Shown: positions 16,844 through 25,850, numbered from the stretch's first letter. The stretch is DNA of 64,000 nucleotides from Achromobacter sp. HZ34 (GCF_002209485.1 NZ_NJIX01000004.1:558001-622000); one strand, 5' to 3'. Numbers and translations are program-made. Notes: generated by a model from the letters alone, not told the origin.

Positions 16844-17206
16844 TTGAAAACGGAATTGGGACGGCTTCCGCTACTGGTAATTTCCGCGGCGCTTGTATCT
16901 CCCTGGATACTCATCGTGGCCGATCCGGCGCTTGCGATTAGCGATGTTACGGGATGGAGCCGATTTGCCGACGCAATTGCCTTGATCGCAATCGGCGTTG
17001 CCGCGCTTGTCGGTTTCGATCTTCCGGAATGGGGCGTGGAAGCAGCGATGGGAATCTGGCTGGCTGTCGCGCCGACGGTACTCGGCTATCGAGACATTGG
17101 TTCGCTGGCTTGGATCTCCGGCATCATCGCCGCCTCCCTGCTGCTGCTTGCCATCGGAGCGGCCGTTGTACAAGTCCGTGAGGGGCGATGGAAGCGGCCT
17201 TATTGA
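16844..17206 (+). CDS. SPW-repeat membrane protein
   Basis: A 120-residue integral membrane protein with four predicted transmembrane helices and the SPW-family signature: VSPWILIV in the first helix and WLAVAPTVLGY in the third. The role of the family is unknown. I start it at TTG 16844 because a strong GGAGGTGA (16831-16838) lies five bases upstream; the ATG at 16799 would add 15 residues without a ribosome site. The gene lies between two FNR boxes and is followed after 108 bases by a Usp gene. The same association of a small membrane protein with Usp and BON genes suggests a shared stress role. Confidence 0.72.
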   Translation: MKTELGRLPLLVISAALVSPWILIVADPALAISDVTGWSRFADAIALIAIGVAALVGFDLPEWGVEAAMGIWLAVAPTVLGYRDIGSLAWISGIIAASLLLLAIGAAVVQVREGRWKRPY

Positions 17207-17228
17207 TGAGGAAGCCGGAATTTTCTCT

Positions 17229-17242
17229 TTGATCCTTGTCAA
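17229..17242 (+). promoter_or_regulatory. FNR/ANR box upstream of the usp-usp-ATPase operon
   Basis: TTGAT-CCTT-GTCAA fits the FNR consensus. Its centre lies about 80 bases before GTG 17315. The -10 region near 17265-17270 is weak. It would drive two usp genes and the P-type ATPase, which are spaced 15 and 58 bases apart. Confidence 0.7.
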
Positions 17243-17314
17243 GGCATATGCGCGCCTTCGCAAGGAAACTGGGTGGCACGTGGCGTCAGCATGACGCCCA
17301 CGAAGGAGACGATC

Positions 17315-17752
17315 GTGATTAGGCATATCCTGATTCCCACCGATGGCTCGGAATGCGCAACTGCCGCGTTGGAGCAGGCGGTATCCTTTGCAGTAGAACT
17401 GAAAGCGCGCGTGACGTTCCTGGTCGTGACGGAGCCCTTCCGTCTGCTTTCGGTCGAGGTGGCGCAGCTTGAACGTATCAGAAGTGAGTTCACACAATAT
17501 GAAGGCGAGAGGGCGAAACACATACTGGACCGCGCCAGGGCCGTTGCCGAGAAAGAATTCGTTCCCTGCACCGTGTCCATGATGGAACACCCTGAGCCAT
17601 ACGAAGCCATCATCGAGACGGGTCAACGCTGCGGCGCAGGCATGATTGCCATGGGTTCGCATGGCCTTGGAGGCGTCCGGGCGATAGTGCTCGGCAGCGT
17701 TACCCAGAAAGTGCTGACGCATTGCCGTATTCCTGTTGTCGTGTATCGCTAA
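17315..17752 (+). CDS. universal stress protein (UspA family)
   Basis: A 145-residue Usp whose start is GTG 17315, set by AGGAGA five bases upstream and by exact length agreement with its paralogue at 4811. The motif HILIPTDGSECATAALEQAV and the ATP loop GSHGLGGVRAIVLGSV show a nucleotide-binding member. The two paralogues share long blocks, including SVTQKVLTHC-x-IPV. It is the first gene of a probable operon (usp, usp, P1B-5 ATPase) behind the FNR box at 17229. The partner or target of the protein is unknown. Confidence 0.86.
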   Translation: MIRHILIPTDGSECATAALEQAVSFAVELKARVTFLVVTEPFRLLSVEVAQLERIRSEFTQYEGERAKHILDRARAVAEKEFVPCTVSMMEHPEPYEAIIETGQRCGAGMIAMGSHGLGGVRAIVLGSVTQKVLTHCRIPVVVYR

Positions 17753-17767
17753 GCCGGAGCACCAGCC

Positions 17768-18193
17768 ATGACCACGGTCTTGATTCCCTTCGACGGTTCC
17801 GATTGCGCGATACGCGCGGTGCAGTTCGTCATCGACAGGAGGGAGCGATACGCGCCCTTGATGCTACATCTGCTCAACGTACAGATTCCCCTCGGTACGG
17901 GAGCCGTGCGCATCTTTATCGATAGCGCAACGATCCGAAAATATCACGAGGAGACGGGGGAGCTCGCACTTGCGCCGGCGCGGACTCTGCTTGACGCGGT
18001 CGCTGCCCCGTACACGGTGCATATCAAAGTGGGACATGCCGCGGAACTCATCGCGGAGATGGCTCGGGAGTATCACTGCGACGAGATCGTCATGGGGTCG
18101 CGCGGTCTGACGGCCACGGCGGGACTCTGGCTCGGGTCGGTCACGACTCGGACCCTGCATCTGGCGGACGTTCCAGTTACGGTGGTCAAGTAA
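17768..18193 (+). CDS. universal stress protein (UspA family)
   Basis: A 141-residue single Usp domain. TVLIPFDGSDCAIRAV is the first strand and ATP loop; MGSRGLTATAGLWLGSVTTRTL gives the G-x2-G-x9-GS motif (with Thr-Ala in place of the second Gly region), so ATP binding is plausible. It is less similar to the 4811/17315 pair, so it belongs to another Usp subgroup. It follows the previous usp after 15 bases and precedes the metal ATPase by 58 bases, which points to a common transcript. Confidence 0.83.
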   Translation: MTTVLIPFDGSDCAIRAVQFVIDRRERYAPLMLHLLNVQIPLGTGAVRIFIDSATIRKYHEETGELALAPARTLLDAVAAPYTVHIKVGHAAELIAEMAREYHCDEIVMGSRGLTATAGLWLGSVTTRTLHLADVPVTVVK

Positions 18194-18251
18194 CGCAGTA
18201 TTCGCTGGCTGGGCACGCGCCAGCGCCACCAGGCGATCGAAGGGGACCGGC

Positions 18252-20534
18252 ATGCACGCGCTTAAGTCGGACCTGGTAGTGCTGGGTGTCGCTGTGGCAG
18301 GACTGACCGCGGGGGCAGTTTGCTATTGGCTGGGTCTACATCCTGCCGCGGCGCGCTTTTGGGCTGCCGCCGCGATGCCCGCGACCGGGATTATGGCGTG
18401 GGACGTGGTTCGGTCGGTTTTCCGTCGTCAGGTCGGCGTGGACCTTCTTGCATTGCTCGCGGTAGTGGCCGCATTGGGCTTCGAGGAGTACCTGACCGCC
18501 GTTATTATTGCCGCCATGTCTGCGAGCGGGCACACGCTTGAGGGGTATGCGCAGGCGCGCGCCGGCAGAGACATGACTTCGCTGTTGGCGCATGCTCCGC
18601 GCGCCGCGTGGCGTATCCAGGACGATGTACTCCTCGAAGTCGAGCTGTCCGCCATCCGCGTGGGCGATCAGTTGATGATCAAGAGCGGCGAGGTCGTTCC
18701 CGTGGACGGACGAGTCCAGTCCGCGGCAGCCACGTTGGATGAGTCCGTGCTGACAGGTGAGTCTACGTTCACGGAGCGGCGGCGGGGCGATGTGGTGCTC
18801 AGCGGCGCCATCAACGCCGGTGCGGCTTTCAAGATGCTCGCGGACGAGACGGCGGAACGCAGTACCTTTGCCGGCATCGCCAGGCTTGTGACGCAAGCCC
18901 GGCTGGTCCGCGCTCCGGCAGCCCGCCTGGCGGACAAGGCTGCCATCTGGTTGGTTCCCCTTGCCTTACTGCTGGCCGGGATCACGTGGTACTGGACTGA
19001 CGATCCTTTGCGAGCGCTCTCGGTGATCGTGGTGGCCACGCCTTGTCCTCTGATACTTGGCGTGCCTGTCGCTCTGGTCTGCGGCATGTCCAACTGCGCC
19101 AAGCGTGGCATCCTTGTAAAAGGCGGTGCCGCGCTGGAATTGCTTGCGCAAGCCAAGGTACTTTTCTTCGACAAAACCGGGACGCTCACCGGCGGGCGTG
19201 CGCGGATCGCGCACATCGAGGCCGACATGGGGGTGGACAAGACCGAAGTCTTGAGGACCGCCGCATGTCTGGAGCAGGTCTCTATGCATGTGACTGCCTC
19301 GATCATCGTGTCAGCCGCGCAAGCGCGCGAGTTGTCACTCACCCTTCCGGACGACGTCCACGAAGAATATGGCGCGGGCGTGTCAGGAACCCTGGATGGC
19401 CTGCCGGCAAGGGTGGGCAGTCCTCGATTTGTCCTGGAAAGTGTCTCTGCCCCTGCCTGGGCCGCTGAATTTCTCCGGCGGATCGCCGAAGAAGGCGGAT
19501 CGGCGGTATTCGTCGCCAAAGGCGGCCGCCTTCTTGGGGCAATCCATCTCGCGGACCAGATCCGCACCGAGACACCAAGAGCATTGCGCCTTCTCCGACG
19601 CGCGGGCGTTTCCCGAATCATAATGCTGACTGGAGACAGCAGGGATGTGGCGGCATCCATTGGATCGGCCGTGGGCGTGGATGAGATCCACGCGGAGTTG
19701 ACTCCCGCGGGCAAGGTCGCCGTGATAGCCAAAGCGCCCCCAGGAACCGTGACACTCATGGTGGGAGACGGTGTCAACGACGCTGCCGCGCTCGCATCCG
19801 CCAGCGTTGGCGTGGCGATGGGCGCACGCGGTGCCGCGGCGTCGATCGATGCGGCCGATGTCGTCTTGCTTGTCGATCGTCTCGACCGGCTTTCGGAAGC
19901 AATCCAGCTCGCCGGTGCAACCCGTCGAATCGCGCTACAGAGCGTGGCGCTCGGCATGGGAATGTCCCTCACGGCCATGGCCGTGGCCGCGGCAGGTTAT
20001 CTTCCACCGGCCTACGGCGCGGCGCTGCAGGAGGTGATCGACGTCGTTGCCATCTTGAATGCGCTGAGAGTATCCAGCGTGGCCTCTTCCCGCGGCGGCC
20101 GCAGGGCGCTGTCGGAGAAAGCTGCACAGCACTTCGCCGCTGAGCATGACATCCTGCTTCCCATACTGGACCGCCTGGTTACGGTCGCGGACCAGATCCA
20201 GACAATGCCGGTGGCTGCCGCCGTGGCCACCTTGCGCGAACTCAACGATGTGATCAATGGCGAGCTGGTAGCGCACGAAAGGGCGGATGAGCGCGAGGTT
20301 TATCCGGTGCTGGTCGATGAACTGGGCGACGACGACTCGATGGCGCCTTTGATCCGTACGCACCGGGAGATTTTCTCTCTGGTGCGTCAATTGGGTCGGT
20401 CAATCGATACGCTGGGTGCAACCGTCGAAGTTGACGTGGACCTGAGGAAAATACAGCGGATTCTCTACAGCGTTGAAGCAATCATGAGGCTGCACTTCGC
20501 GCAGGAGGAAGAGGTCTATTTGTCTGTTAGCTGA
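18252..20534 (+). CDS. P1B-5-type metal ATPase with C-terminal hemerythrin domain
   Basis: A 760-residue P-type ATPase in the inner membrane. The ion-pathway motif is TPCP at 263-266 in place of the usual CPC; phosphorylation occurs at Asp307 in DKTGT, with the TGES actuator loop at 168-171 and GDGVND at 505-510. The region ~625-757 is a hemerythrin-like four-helix domain with His627, H631-x3-l, H675/E676, H704-x3-I and H748-x4-E. TPC-type transporters with such a domain form subgroup P1B-5, known from the rhizobial Nia protein and reported to move Ni or Fe(II). The HP motif of P1B pumps reads HV (346-347) and no N-terminal metal-binding domain exists. The hemerythrin part may sense O2 or iron, fitting the FNR-type promoter. 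Confidence 0.85.
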   Translation: MHALKSDLVVLGVAVAGLTAGAVCYWLGLHPAAARFWAAAAMPATGIMAWDVVRSVFRRQVGVDLLALLAVVAALGFEEYLTAVIIAAMSASGHTLEGYAQARAGRDMTSLLAHAPRAAWRIQDDVLLEVELSAIRVGDQLMIKSGEVVPVDGRVQSAAATLDESVLTGESTFTERRRGDVVLSGAINAGAAFKMLADETAERSTFAGIARLVTQARLVRAPAARLADKAAIWLVPLALLLAGITWYWTDDPLRALSVIVVATPCPLILGVPVALVCGMSNCAKRGILVKGGAALELLAQAKVLFFDKTGTLTGGRARIAHIEADMGVDKTEVLRTAACLEQVSMHVTASIIVSAAQARELSLTLPDDVHEEYGAGVSGTLDGLPARVGSPRFVLESVSAPAWAAEFLRRIAEEGGSAVFVAKGGRLLGAIHLADQIRTETPRALRLLRRAGVSRIIMLTGDSRDVAASIGSAVGVDEIHAELTPAGKVAVIAKAPPGTVTLMVGDGVNDAAALASASVGVAMGARGAAASIDAADVVLLVDRLDRLSEAIQLAGATRRIALQSVALGMGMSLTAMAVAAAGYLPPAYGAALQEVIDVVAILNALRVSSVASSRGGRRALSEKAAQHFAAEHDILLPILDRLVTVADQIQTMPVAAAVATLRELNDVINGELVAHERADEREVYPVLVDELGDDDSMAPLIRTHREIFSLVRQLGRSIDTLGATVEVDVDLRKIQRILYSVEAIMRLHFAQEEEVYLSVS

Positions 20535-20619
20535 CGTGCGTGGCGAACGGTGAGTAATGCAGAAGCTATGGGCGACCTTTTATCTCCAGAGCTTCGCTAC
20601 GGGGTTGCGCCATTTGGGG

Positions 20620-20633
20620 TTGATGAAAATCAA
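20620..20633 (+). promoter_or_regulatory. FNR/ANR box upstream of BON/hsp20
   Basis: TTGAT-GAAA-ATCAA is a perfect FNR consensus site. A TATA-rich segment at 20647-20657 provides a -10, placing the centre roughly 34-38 bases from the start of transcription. BON gene start: 20699. Confidence 0.85.
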
Positions 20634-20698
20634 AGCTGTGCTGCCTTTATATACGTAGGCTTGAAATACGGCGGCGTCGCCGTATTCGGGAGAACATC

Positions 20699-21346
20699 AT
20701 GGGCGATAGAGATCTGCGAAGATTGGTCTTGGATGAACTGGATTTCGATCCAAGTATCGACGCCAGAAACATCGGCGTGGCGGTCAAAGACAGCATCGTC
20801 ACGCTGACAGGGCACATTACTTCATTCGCGGAAAAATATAACGCAGAGCGCGCCGTCCAACGCGTGAAGGGCGTTCGGGGGCTGGCGCAGGAGCTGGAGG
20901 TTCGGTTGTCTCCGTCAGTGCAAACGGAAGATGACCAGCTGGCGAGAAGAGTCGTGGATATGCTCGCCTGGGATTCGACGGTGCCCGCCGACAAGATCCA
21001 GGTCAAGGTTCAGAACGCGTGGGTCACGCTCGGCGGCACAGTCGACTGGGACTATCAACGCCGCAGCTGTGAGAGTACGGTGCGCCGCCTGGCGGGGATT
21101 CGGGGGATTGTCAACGACGTCAAGGTCAGAGAGCATGTCCACACCGGTGATCTGAGGAGCTCGGTGGACAAGGCGTTACAGCGTAGCGCCGAGATCGAAG
21201 CCAAGGGAATTCGGCTGCAGGTGCTCGGAGGCTCCGTGACGCTGTCAGGACAGGTTCACAGCTGGCACGAGCGCAATGCCGTGCAGCAGGCGGTATGGGC
21301 GGTGCCAGGCGTGACGGCAGTCGTCAATCAACTGGCCATATCGTGA
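20699..21346 (+). CDS. triple BON-domain protein
   Basis: A 215-residue protein with three BON repeats, paralogous to those at 4075 and 16029. Typical strands are IVTLTGHITSFAEK, WVTLGGTVDWDYQR and VTLSGQVHSWHER. GGGAG precedes ATG 20699 at normal spacing. There is no signal peptide. The Hsp20 gene follows after 46 bases, so both are probably made from the FNR-box promoter at 20620. Together with Hsp20 it may protect membranes or protein folding during oxygen limitation, which is inference from context. Confidence 0.87.
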   Translation: MGDRDLRRLVLDELDFDPSIDARNIGVAVKDSIVTLTGHITSFAEKYNAERAVQRVKGVRGLAQELEVRLSPSVQTEDDQLARRVVDMLAWDSTVPADKIQVKVQNAWVTLGGTVDWDYQRRSCESTVRRLAGIRGIVNDVKVREHVHTGDLRSSVDKALQRSAEIEAKGIRLQVLGGSVTLSGQVHSWHERNAVQQAVWAVPGVTAVVNQLAIS

Positions 21347-21392
21347 CAGGCTGCCGCCCGTTTTTCATTCTTCGATTCAAAACCGGGAGTAC

Positions 21393-21818
21393 ATGATGAG
21401 CAGACTCATTCGATATAGCCCCTTTTCCGCCGAGCCGTTCGCCGACGCATTCGAGGGATTCCTGCGCCCGATTCGCGGCATCGTGGAGGATCGGGCCCAT
21501 ATGGATATCGACCTGTCGGAAACGGCGTCGGAGTACGTCGTCCAGGCCGAAATCCCCGGCGTGGACAAGGCCGATATCAGCGTTGATATTGACGGCTCCA
21601 CCATCCGTATTTCAGCGAAAAAATCGTCCGAGCATAAGATCGAAAAAGATGGCGAGGTGCTTCGTAGCGAGCGCTATTGGGGAGAACTGCAAAGAGCGTT
21701 GACCCTGGCGAGTGCCGTCGACGAGGAAAAGGCGACTGCCAGCTATGAAAACGGGGTGCTCAGGCTGACGCTGCCAAAACGGGCAGGGGAAGCGAAACGG
21801 CGTCTCACCATTGCTTGA
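21393..21818 (+). CDS. small heat-shock protein (Hsp20/alpha-crystallin)
   Basis: A 141-residue small heat-shock protein. The alpha-crystallin domain spans about residues 36-130 and includes EYVVQAEIPGVDKADISVDIDG and the closing A-x-x-ENGVLRLTLPK, with the conserved GVL triad. The C-terminal tail lacks a clear I-x-I motif beyond RRLTIA. It acts as an ATP-independent holdase. ATG 21393 and ATG 21396 are adjacent; GGGAG favours either. It is the second gene behind the FNR box at 20620 and faces the FNR-type regulator gene convergently. Confidence 0.87.
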   Translation: MMSRLIRYSPFSAEPFADAFEGFLRPIRGIVEDRAHMDIDLSETASEYVVQAEIPGVDKADISVDIDGSTIRISAKKSSEHKIEKDGEVLRSERYWGELQRALTLASAVDEEKATASYENGVLRLTLPKRAGEAKRRLTIA

Positions 21819-21924
21819 GCATTGCGCAATGCCGATCGCTGGTGGCAGCCATTTTTTGGGAATGGCGCGCCACCCTGCGCGAGAAGGGGTATCGGAGGAA
21901 TGTCCTTCGCCTGGCGGTTTTCGC

Positions 21925-22692
21925 TTAGAGCCTCGACAGTTGCGGCATATCCAGCAGACGGATTACCCGCCCTTCCCATTCGATCAGTCGGCGCTGGCGC
22001 AAGCGAGAGAATACGCGGCTGACGGTCTCCAGGGTCAGGCCCAGGTAGGCGCCAATATCTTCCCTGCTGACGCATAAGGGAAAAACGGCGGGATTGGCCG
22101 TGCGTTCCCCATAGCGGGCACCCATATCGAGCAGGAAGGCGGCGACACGCTGCTCCGCGTTGCGGTTGGCGATAACCATTAGCAGGGCATCCCTGTCCAA
22201 TGTCTCCCTGCTCAGCAATCGCTCCATGCCGCGGTGGACTTCCGGAAGGGCGTCGGCGACGGCTTCTGCACGCAGAAAGGGCAGGACGCATATCTGCATG
22301 TCGAGAAGAGCGATCCCCTCGGTTTGATGTTTGCCGGAGGCTATCCCGTCAGTGCCAAAACACTCCCCGGCGATCTTGAAGGCGGTTATCTGCTGACGGC
22401 CCTCGGTGTCGACCCGTAATATCTTGCAGATTCCGCAGCGCGGAATATATAGGCTGCGCAGGACATCGCCTGCGCGAAAGATTGCTTCACCGGCGCGGAC
22501 AGCGCGTATCCCTATGTGATTATCGAGTGCCGAGACCAGTCCACCTGCGCCCAGACCGGCGATTTGACATAGGATGCTGGCGTCGCATAGCCCACACGCT
22601 GATGACGCACTGTGGGTTGGGCGTGGAACCGGGCTAAGGGAAGTCACAACTCCCGCACGCGCGGACGGGTGCAGATTTTCGATGGCATTCAT
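21925..22692 (-). CDS. fnr: FNR/ANR-type oxygen-sensing transcription regulator
   Basis: A 255-residue Crp/FNR-family regulator. Cys33-x2-Cys36-x5-Cys42 plus Cys135 in LLDMQICVLPF match, in spacing and position, the four [4Fe-4S] ligands of E. coli FNR (20, 23, 29, 122). The cyclic-nucleotide-fold domain precedes a helix-turn-helix with recognition helix LETVSRVFSRL, carrying the E-x2-SR residues that read the TTGAT half-site. TAGGAGG stands before ATG 22690-22692. It should dimerise without oxygen and activate class II promoters. Eight matching boxes lie within 20 kb on either side, so it probably controls the island in which it sits. No box was seen in its own 5' region. Confidence 0.88.
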   Translation of the reverse strand: MNAIENLHPSARAGVVTSLSPVPRPTHSASSACGLCDASILCQIAGLGAGGLVSALDNHIGIRAVRAGEAIFRAGDVLRSLYIPRCGICKILRVDTEGRQQITAFKIAGECFGTDGIASGKHQTEGIALLDMQICVLPFLRAEAVADALPEVHRGMERLLSRETLDRDALLMVIANRNAEQRVAAFLLDMGARYGERTANPAVFPLCVSREDIGAYLGLTLETVSRVFSRLRQRRLIEWEGRVIRLLDMPQLSRL

Positions 22693-22938
22693 GAATGCCT
22701 CCTACGTTGGCGACGTTACACGTGGAGCCCTTGCGGGGGGAGGTCCATGTTTGCATGTGTCTGCCGGCTGGATGCACCGGTTCCCAGGCGGCGGGCGACT
22801 CAGCTGGTTTCGCGATGCAGCGATTTCCCAGGATTTTTTGATTCTATTGCTGAAGCATGCTGCGCCGAAGAAAAATCGCGGTTCTGGATTGCTACTGATT
22901 CGGTAGGCAGGGTTGGATGCCTTGAGCGCGTGTCAGCG

Positions 22939-23682
22939 TTATTGCATATGCAGTCCCCCATTAATAGCAAGGTTTGCTCCCGTGATATAGGCGGCATCGT
23001 CTGACGCGACAAATGCAACGAGCGCAGCAATCTCTTCCGGTCGGCCCAGACGGCCCACCGGGATCATGGGCAGGATGTTTTTCTCCAGAATTTCCGGCGG
23101 GACGGCTTCAAGCATCCTGGTGTGGAGATATCCAGGAGAAACCGTGTTGACGGTGACGCCGTGCCGGGCGGCCTCGAGGGCGAGCGACATCGTGAAGCCA
23201 TGCAGGCCCGCTTTTGCCGCTGCGTAGTTTGTCTGGCCAAACTGGCCCCGCTGGCCATTTACGGAGGCGACATTGATGATGCGGCCCCAGCGGCGTTCGA
23301 TCATGTCGCCGAGCAGGGGTTGGGTCACGTTGAACGCTGAATCGAGATTCGTGCGCAGCACCTTCTGCCAATCAGACTGCGCCATCTTCCGAAGCGTCGC
23401 GTCCCGCGTGATGCCGGCGTTATTGACCAGGATATCGATGGGCCCCGCCTCGACGCGGATCTTCTTCAGTGTCTCCGCACACTCCTGGAAGTTCGCCACG
23501 TCCAGCGGATAGGCCACGACGTCTATTCCTGTTTCACGCTTTTCCTCCAGCCACGCTACTGATCGGTGGTTATCGGGCGACGCGGTCACAACGATCCGGT
23601 GCCCGGCTGCGTGCAAGCGCGCGACGATGGCCTCGCCAAGGCCGCCCATGCCACCTGTAACCAGTGCCGTTCTTCTAGCCAT
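22939..23682 (-). CDS. phbB: acetoacetyl-CoA reductase
   Basis: A 247-residue SDR. It has the cofactor loop TGGMGGLGEA, NNAG in DILVNNAGITRDA, Ser in NVASVNGQRGQFGQTNY, and catalytic Tyr-x3-Lys (NYAAAKAG). The SVNGQ-x-GQFGQTNY block is the hallmark of PhaB/PhbB enzymes, which use NADPH to reduce acetoacetyl-CoA to (R)-3-hydroxybutyryl-CoA for polyhydroxybutyrate. ATG 23682 has AAGGAGA upstream and is preferred over the long frame to 23766. It is divergent from the polymer synthase gene, with the FNR box at 23758 between them, so polymer synthesis may serve as an electron sink under low oxygen. Confidence 0.87.
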   Translation of the reverse strand: MARRTALVTGGMGGLGEAIVARLHAAGHRIVVTASPDNHRSVAWLEEKRETGIDVVAYPLDVANFQECAETLKKIRVEAGPIDILVNNAGITRDATLRKMAQSDWQKVLRTNLDSAFNVTQPLLGDMIERRWGRIINVASVNGQRGQFGQTNYAAAKAGLHGFTMSLALEAARHGVTVNTVSPGYLHTRMLEAVPPEILEKNILPMIPVGRLGRPEEIAALVAFVASDDAAYITGANLAINGGLHMQ

Positions 23683-23757
23683 GACTATCTCCTTTCCTGA
23701 AACGTCCACTGATGCACGGACATTCCGGCAGGCTAGTGCCAGCGGCCGGGACGGCGG

Positions 23758-23771
23758 TTGACGCATATCAA
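23758..23771. promoter_or_regulatory. FNR/ANR box between phbB and phaC
   Basis: TTGAC-GCAT-ATCAA is a consensus FNR site in the divergent region. On the minus strand a -10-like TAGCCT (23730-23735) lies at class II distance for phbB. The phaC start codon is 184 bases away on the other side, and no good -10 is visible for it. Confidence 0.78.
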
Positions 23772-23954
23772 CTGGCTTGCCAGGGCAGAGGGGTGCGAGC
23801 CGCGCCGGTTCGAGGCGTCAACAGCGTTGGAAGGAAATCCGCGTTTGCGCGAGATCAAAGTCGGCGCAACGGCGCGGCGTAGCATGGTTGCAAGGCGACA
23901 TTGTGCGCGGCGGGATGCTTCCAGCAGGGCTGGATCCACAGAGAAGGAAGGGGC

Positions 23955-25778
23955 ATGGATAAGCAGCAGGCAGCAGCAGAGGTGCTGGTGGAGGGCGATA
24001 CGTCGTGGACGCAGGTTCATACCGGGACGCATCCCCACGCCGTGCTATCGAGCGACGCGCCATGCCAACATCCACCGGCGGATCCGCCCTGGCGGAATCT
24101 GGACAGGCTCGTCCAGGCGAGTCTCGTGCGCAGCGCGGGTGGAATTTCGCCTATCGGGCTCTATCTCGACTGCCTGGACTGGGCGATGCATCTCGCAGTG
24201 TCACCGGGAAAGCAAATGTCCATTTGGGACATGGCCAAGTCTCCCGCTTTGGAAGCAACGCCTCCCGCAAACCGTTCGTCTCTCGTGGCCGACCCGCGCT
24301 TCAAGCACCCGGACTGGGAAAAAATGCCTTATCGCCAGTTCAGGGATGCCTTTCAGCGCATGGAAGCGTGCTGGGAGGCCGCGGCAAGCGGGGTAAGCGG
24401 GGCCACCCCCAAGCACCAGAATGTCGTTCGTTTCGTGGGGCGCCAGGTACTTGACCTCTTTTCGCCGAGCAATGTGTGGTGGGTCAATCCCGAAGTTCTC
24501 GGTGCCATGAGCAAAACGAACGGGATGTCGCTTTTGCTGGGCATGCAGCGGATGCAGGCCGATGCTGCTGATTTGTTGACGGGAAATGCGCCAGGCGCAT
24601 CGGAAGACAAGCGCGAGCATTTCAGGGTGGGGAAAGATCTGGCGGTGACTCCGGGATGCGTGGTTTTTGCCAACCCGGTCATGGAGCTCATACGTTATGC
24701 ACCCGCATCCAAGCGAACGTATCCCGAGCCGGTACTCATCGTACCTTCTTGGCTGCTGAAGTACTACATCCTCGATTTGAGCGCTCGGAATTCGCTGGTG
24801 CGCTACCTGGTCGAGGCCGGTCATACCGTATACATGATGTCCTGGAAGAATCCGCGAGAAGAAGGGCGGGACTGGGGCTTGGCAACCTATCTCGAAGAAG
24901 GCGTCTTCGCGGCGCTCCAACACATCTACCGTGAATTGGGGGGCAAGCGCGTGCACACGGCAGGCTATTGCCTGGGCGGGACCTTGCTGGCGATGGCGGC
25001 GGCGGCATTGGGCCGACAGCATAGCCGCCGACCATGGATAAAGACCGTCACGCTGCTTGCTGCGCAAACCGATTTTTCCGAGCCGGGTGAACTGGGCTTG
25101 TTCATCAGCTCCAGCGGTGTCTCCGGCCTGGATGCCCTGATGTGGCAGCAGGGTTTCCTCGACGGAAAACAGTTGGCCGGGGTATTCCAGCTGCTGAACT
25201 CGCGCGACCTGATCTGGTCGCGGCTGGTTCATGATTATCTGCTTGGCCGTCAGCTGACGCCGACGGCCATGATGGCGTGGAACGCCGATACGACGCGGCT
25301 GCCTTACCGGCTGCACAGCGAGATGCTGCATGACTTGTACCTTCACAATAACCTGGCTGAGGGGCGTCAATGCATCGATGGCGAGCCCGTCACCCTGACC
25401 GATATACACGTCCCGATGCTGGTTGTGGCGACCGAACGGGACCACATCTCGCCGTGGAGGTCTGTGCATAAGCTGCACTTGCTGACGCATAGGGAAATGA
25501 CTTTCGTGCTGGTCTCCGGTGGCCACAACGTGGGCATCGTCAGCCCGCCGGGAGAGGGATCCCCACACCAGCACTATCGGTGGAAAGTGAGACGCCAGGG
25601 CGATCCCTATCTGCCCCCTCAGGATTGGACGGAGTCGGCGGCGCTGGATCAAGGCTCATGGTGGCCGTTCTGGCAAGGTTGGTTAGGGCGTCATTCAGGG
25701 GCCAGGAGTGCCGCGCCTGCTTATCCTCCTGGAAGAATACTGAGCGAGGCGCCTGGGACTTACGTCTTGGAACGATGA
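23955..25778 (+). CDS. phaC: class I polyhydroxyalkanoate synthase
   Basis: A 607-residue PHA synthase. The lipase-like box GYCLGG holds the catalytic cysteine (near residue 340), with Asp in VATERDHISPW and His in VSGGHNVGIVSPP completing the triad. WWVNPEVL and the VPSWLLKYYILDLS block are typical of class I enzymes. It polymerises (R)-3-hydroxyacyl-CoA at the granule surface. I start it at ATG 23955 after a GAAGGAAGG site; upstream codons from 23901 belong to the leader. It heads a plus-strand series with a 63-aa protein, a tandem Usp and an alcohol dehydrogenase. The divergent phbB provides its substrate. No phaA or phasin gene is in the window. Confidence 0.88.
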   Translation: MDKQQAAAEVLVEGDTSWTQVHTGTHPHAVLSSDAPCQHPPADPPWRNLDRLVQASLVRSAGGISPIGLYLDCLDWAMHLAVSPGKQMSIWDMAKSPALEATPPANRSSLVADPRFKHPDWEKMPYRQFRDAFQRMEACWEAAASGVSGATPKHQNVVRFVGRQVLDLFSPSNVWWVNPEVLGAMSKTNGMSLLLGMQRMQADAADLLTGNAPGASEDKREHFRVGKDLAVTPGCVVFANPVMELIRYAPASKRTYPEPVLIVPSWLLKYYILDLSARNSLVRYLVEAGHTVYMMSWKNPREEGRDWGLATYLEEGVFAALQHIYRELGGKRVHTAGYCLGGTLLAMAAAALGRQHSRRPWIKTVTLLAAQTDFSEPGELGLFISSSGVSGLDALMWQQGFLDGKQLAGVFQLLNSRDLIWSRLVHDYLLGRQLTPTAMMAWNADTTRLPYRLHSEMLHDLYLHNNLAEGRQCIDGEPVTLTDIHVPMLVVATERDHISPWRSVHKLHLLTHREMTFVLVSGGHNVGIVSPPGEGSPHQHYRWKVRRQGDPYLPPQDWTESAALDQGSWWPFWQGWLGRHSGARSAAPAYPPGRILSEAPGTYVLER

Positions 25779-25850
25779 CGTAATTCATCAACGCAAAGAC
25801 CCCCTGGACCCACGCGGCCCACACGGCTCTTTTAGAGCGAGGAGTAAGCG

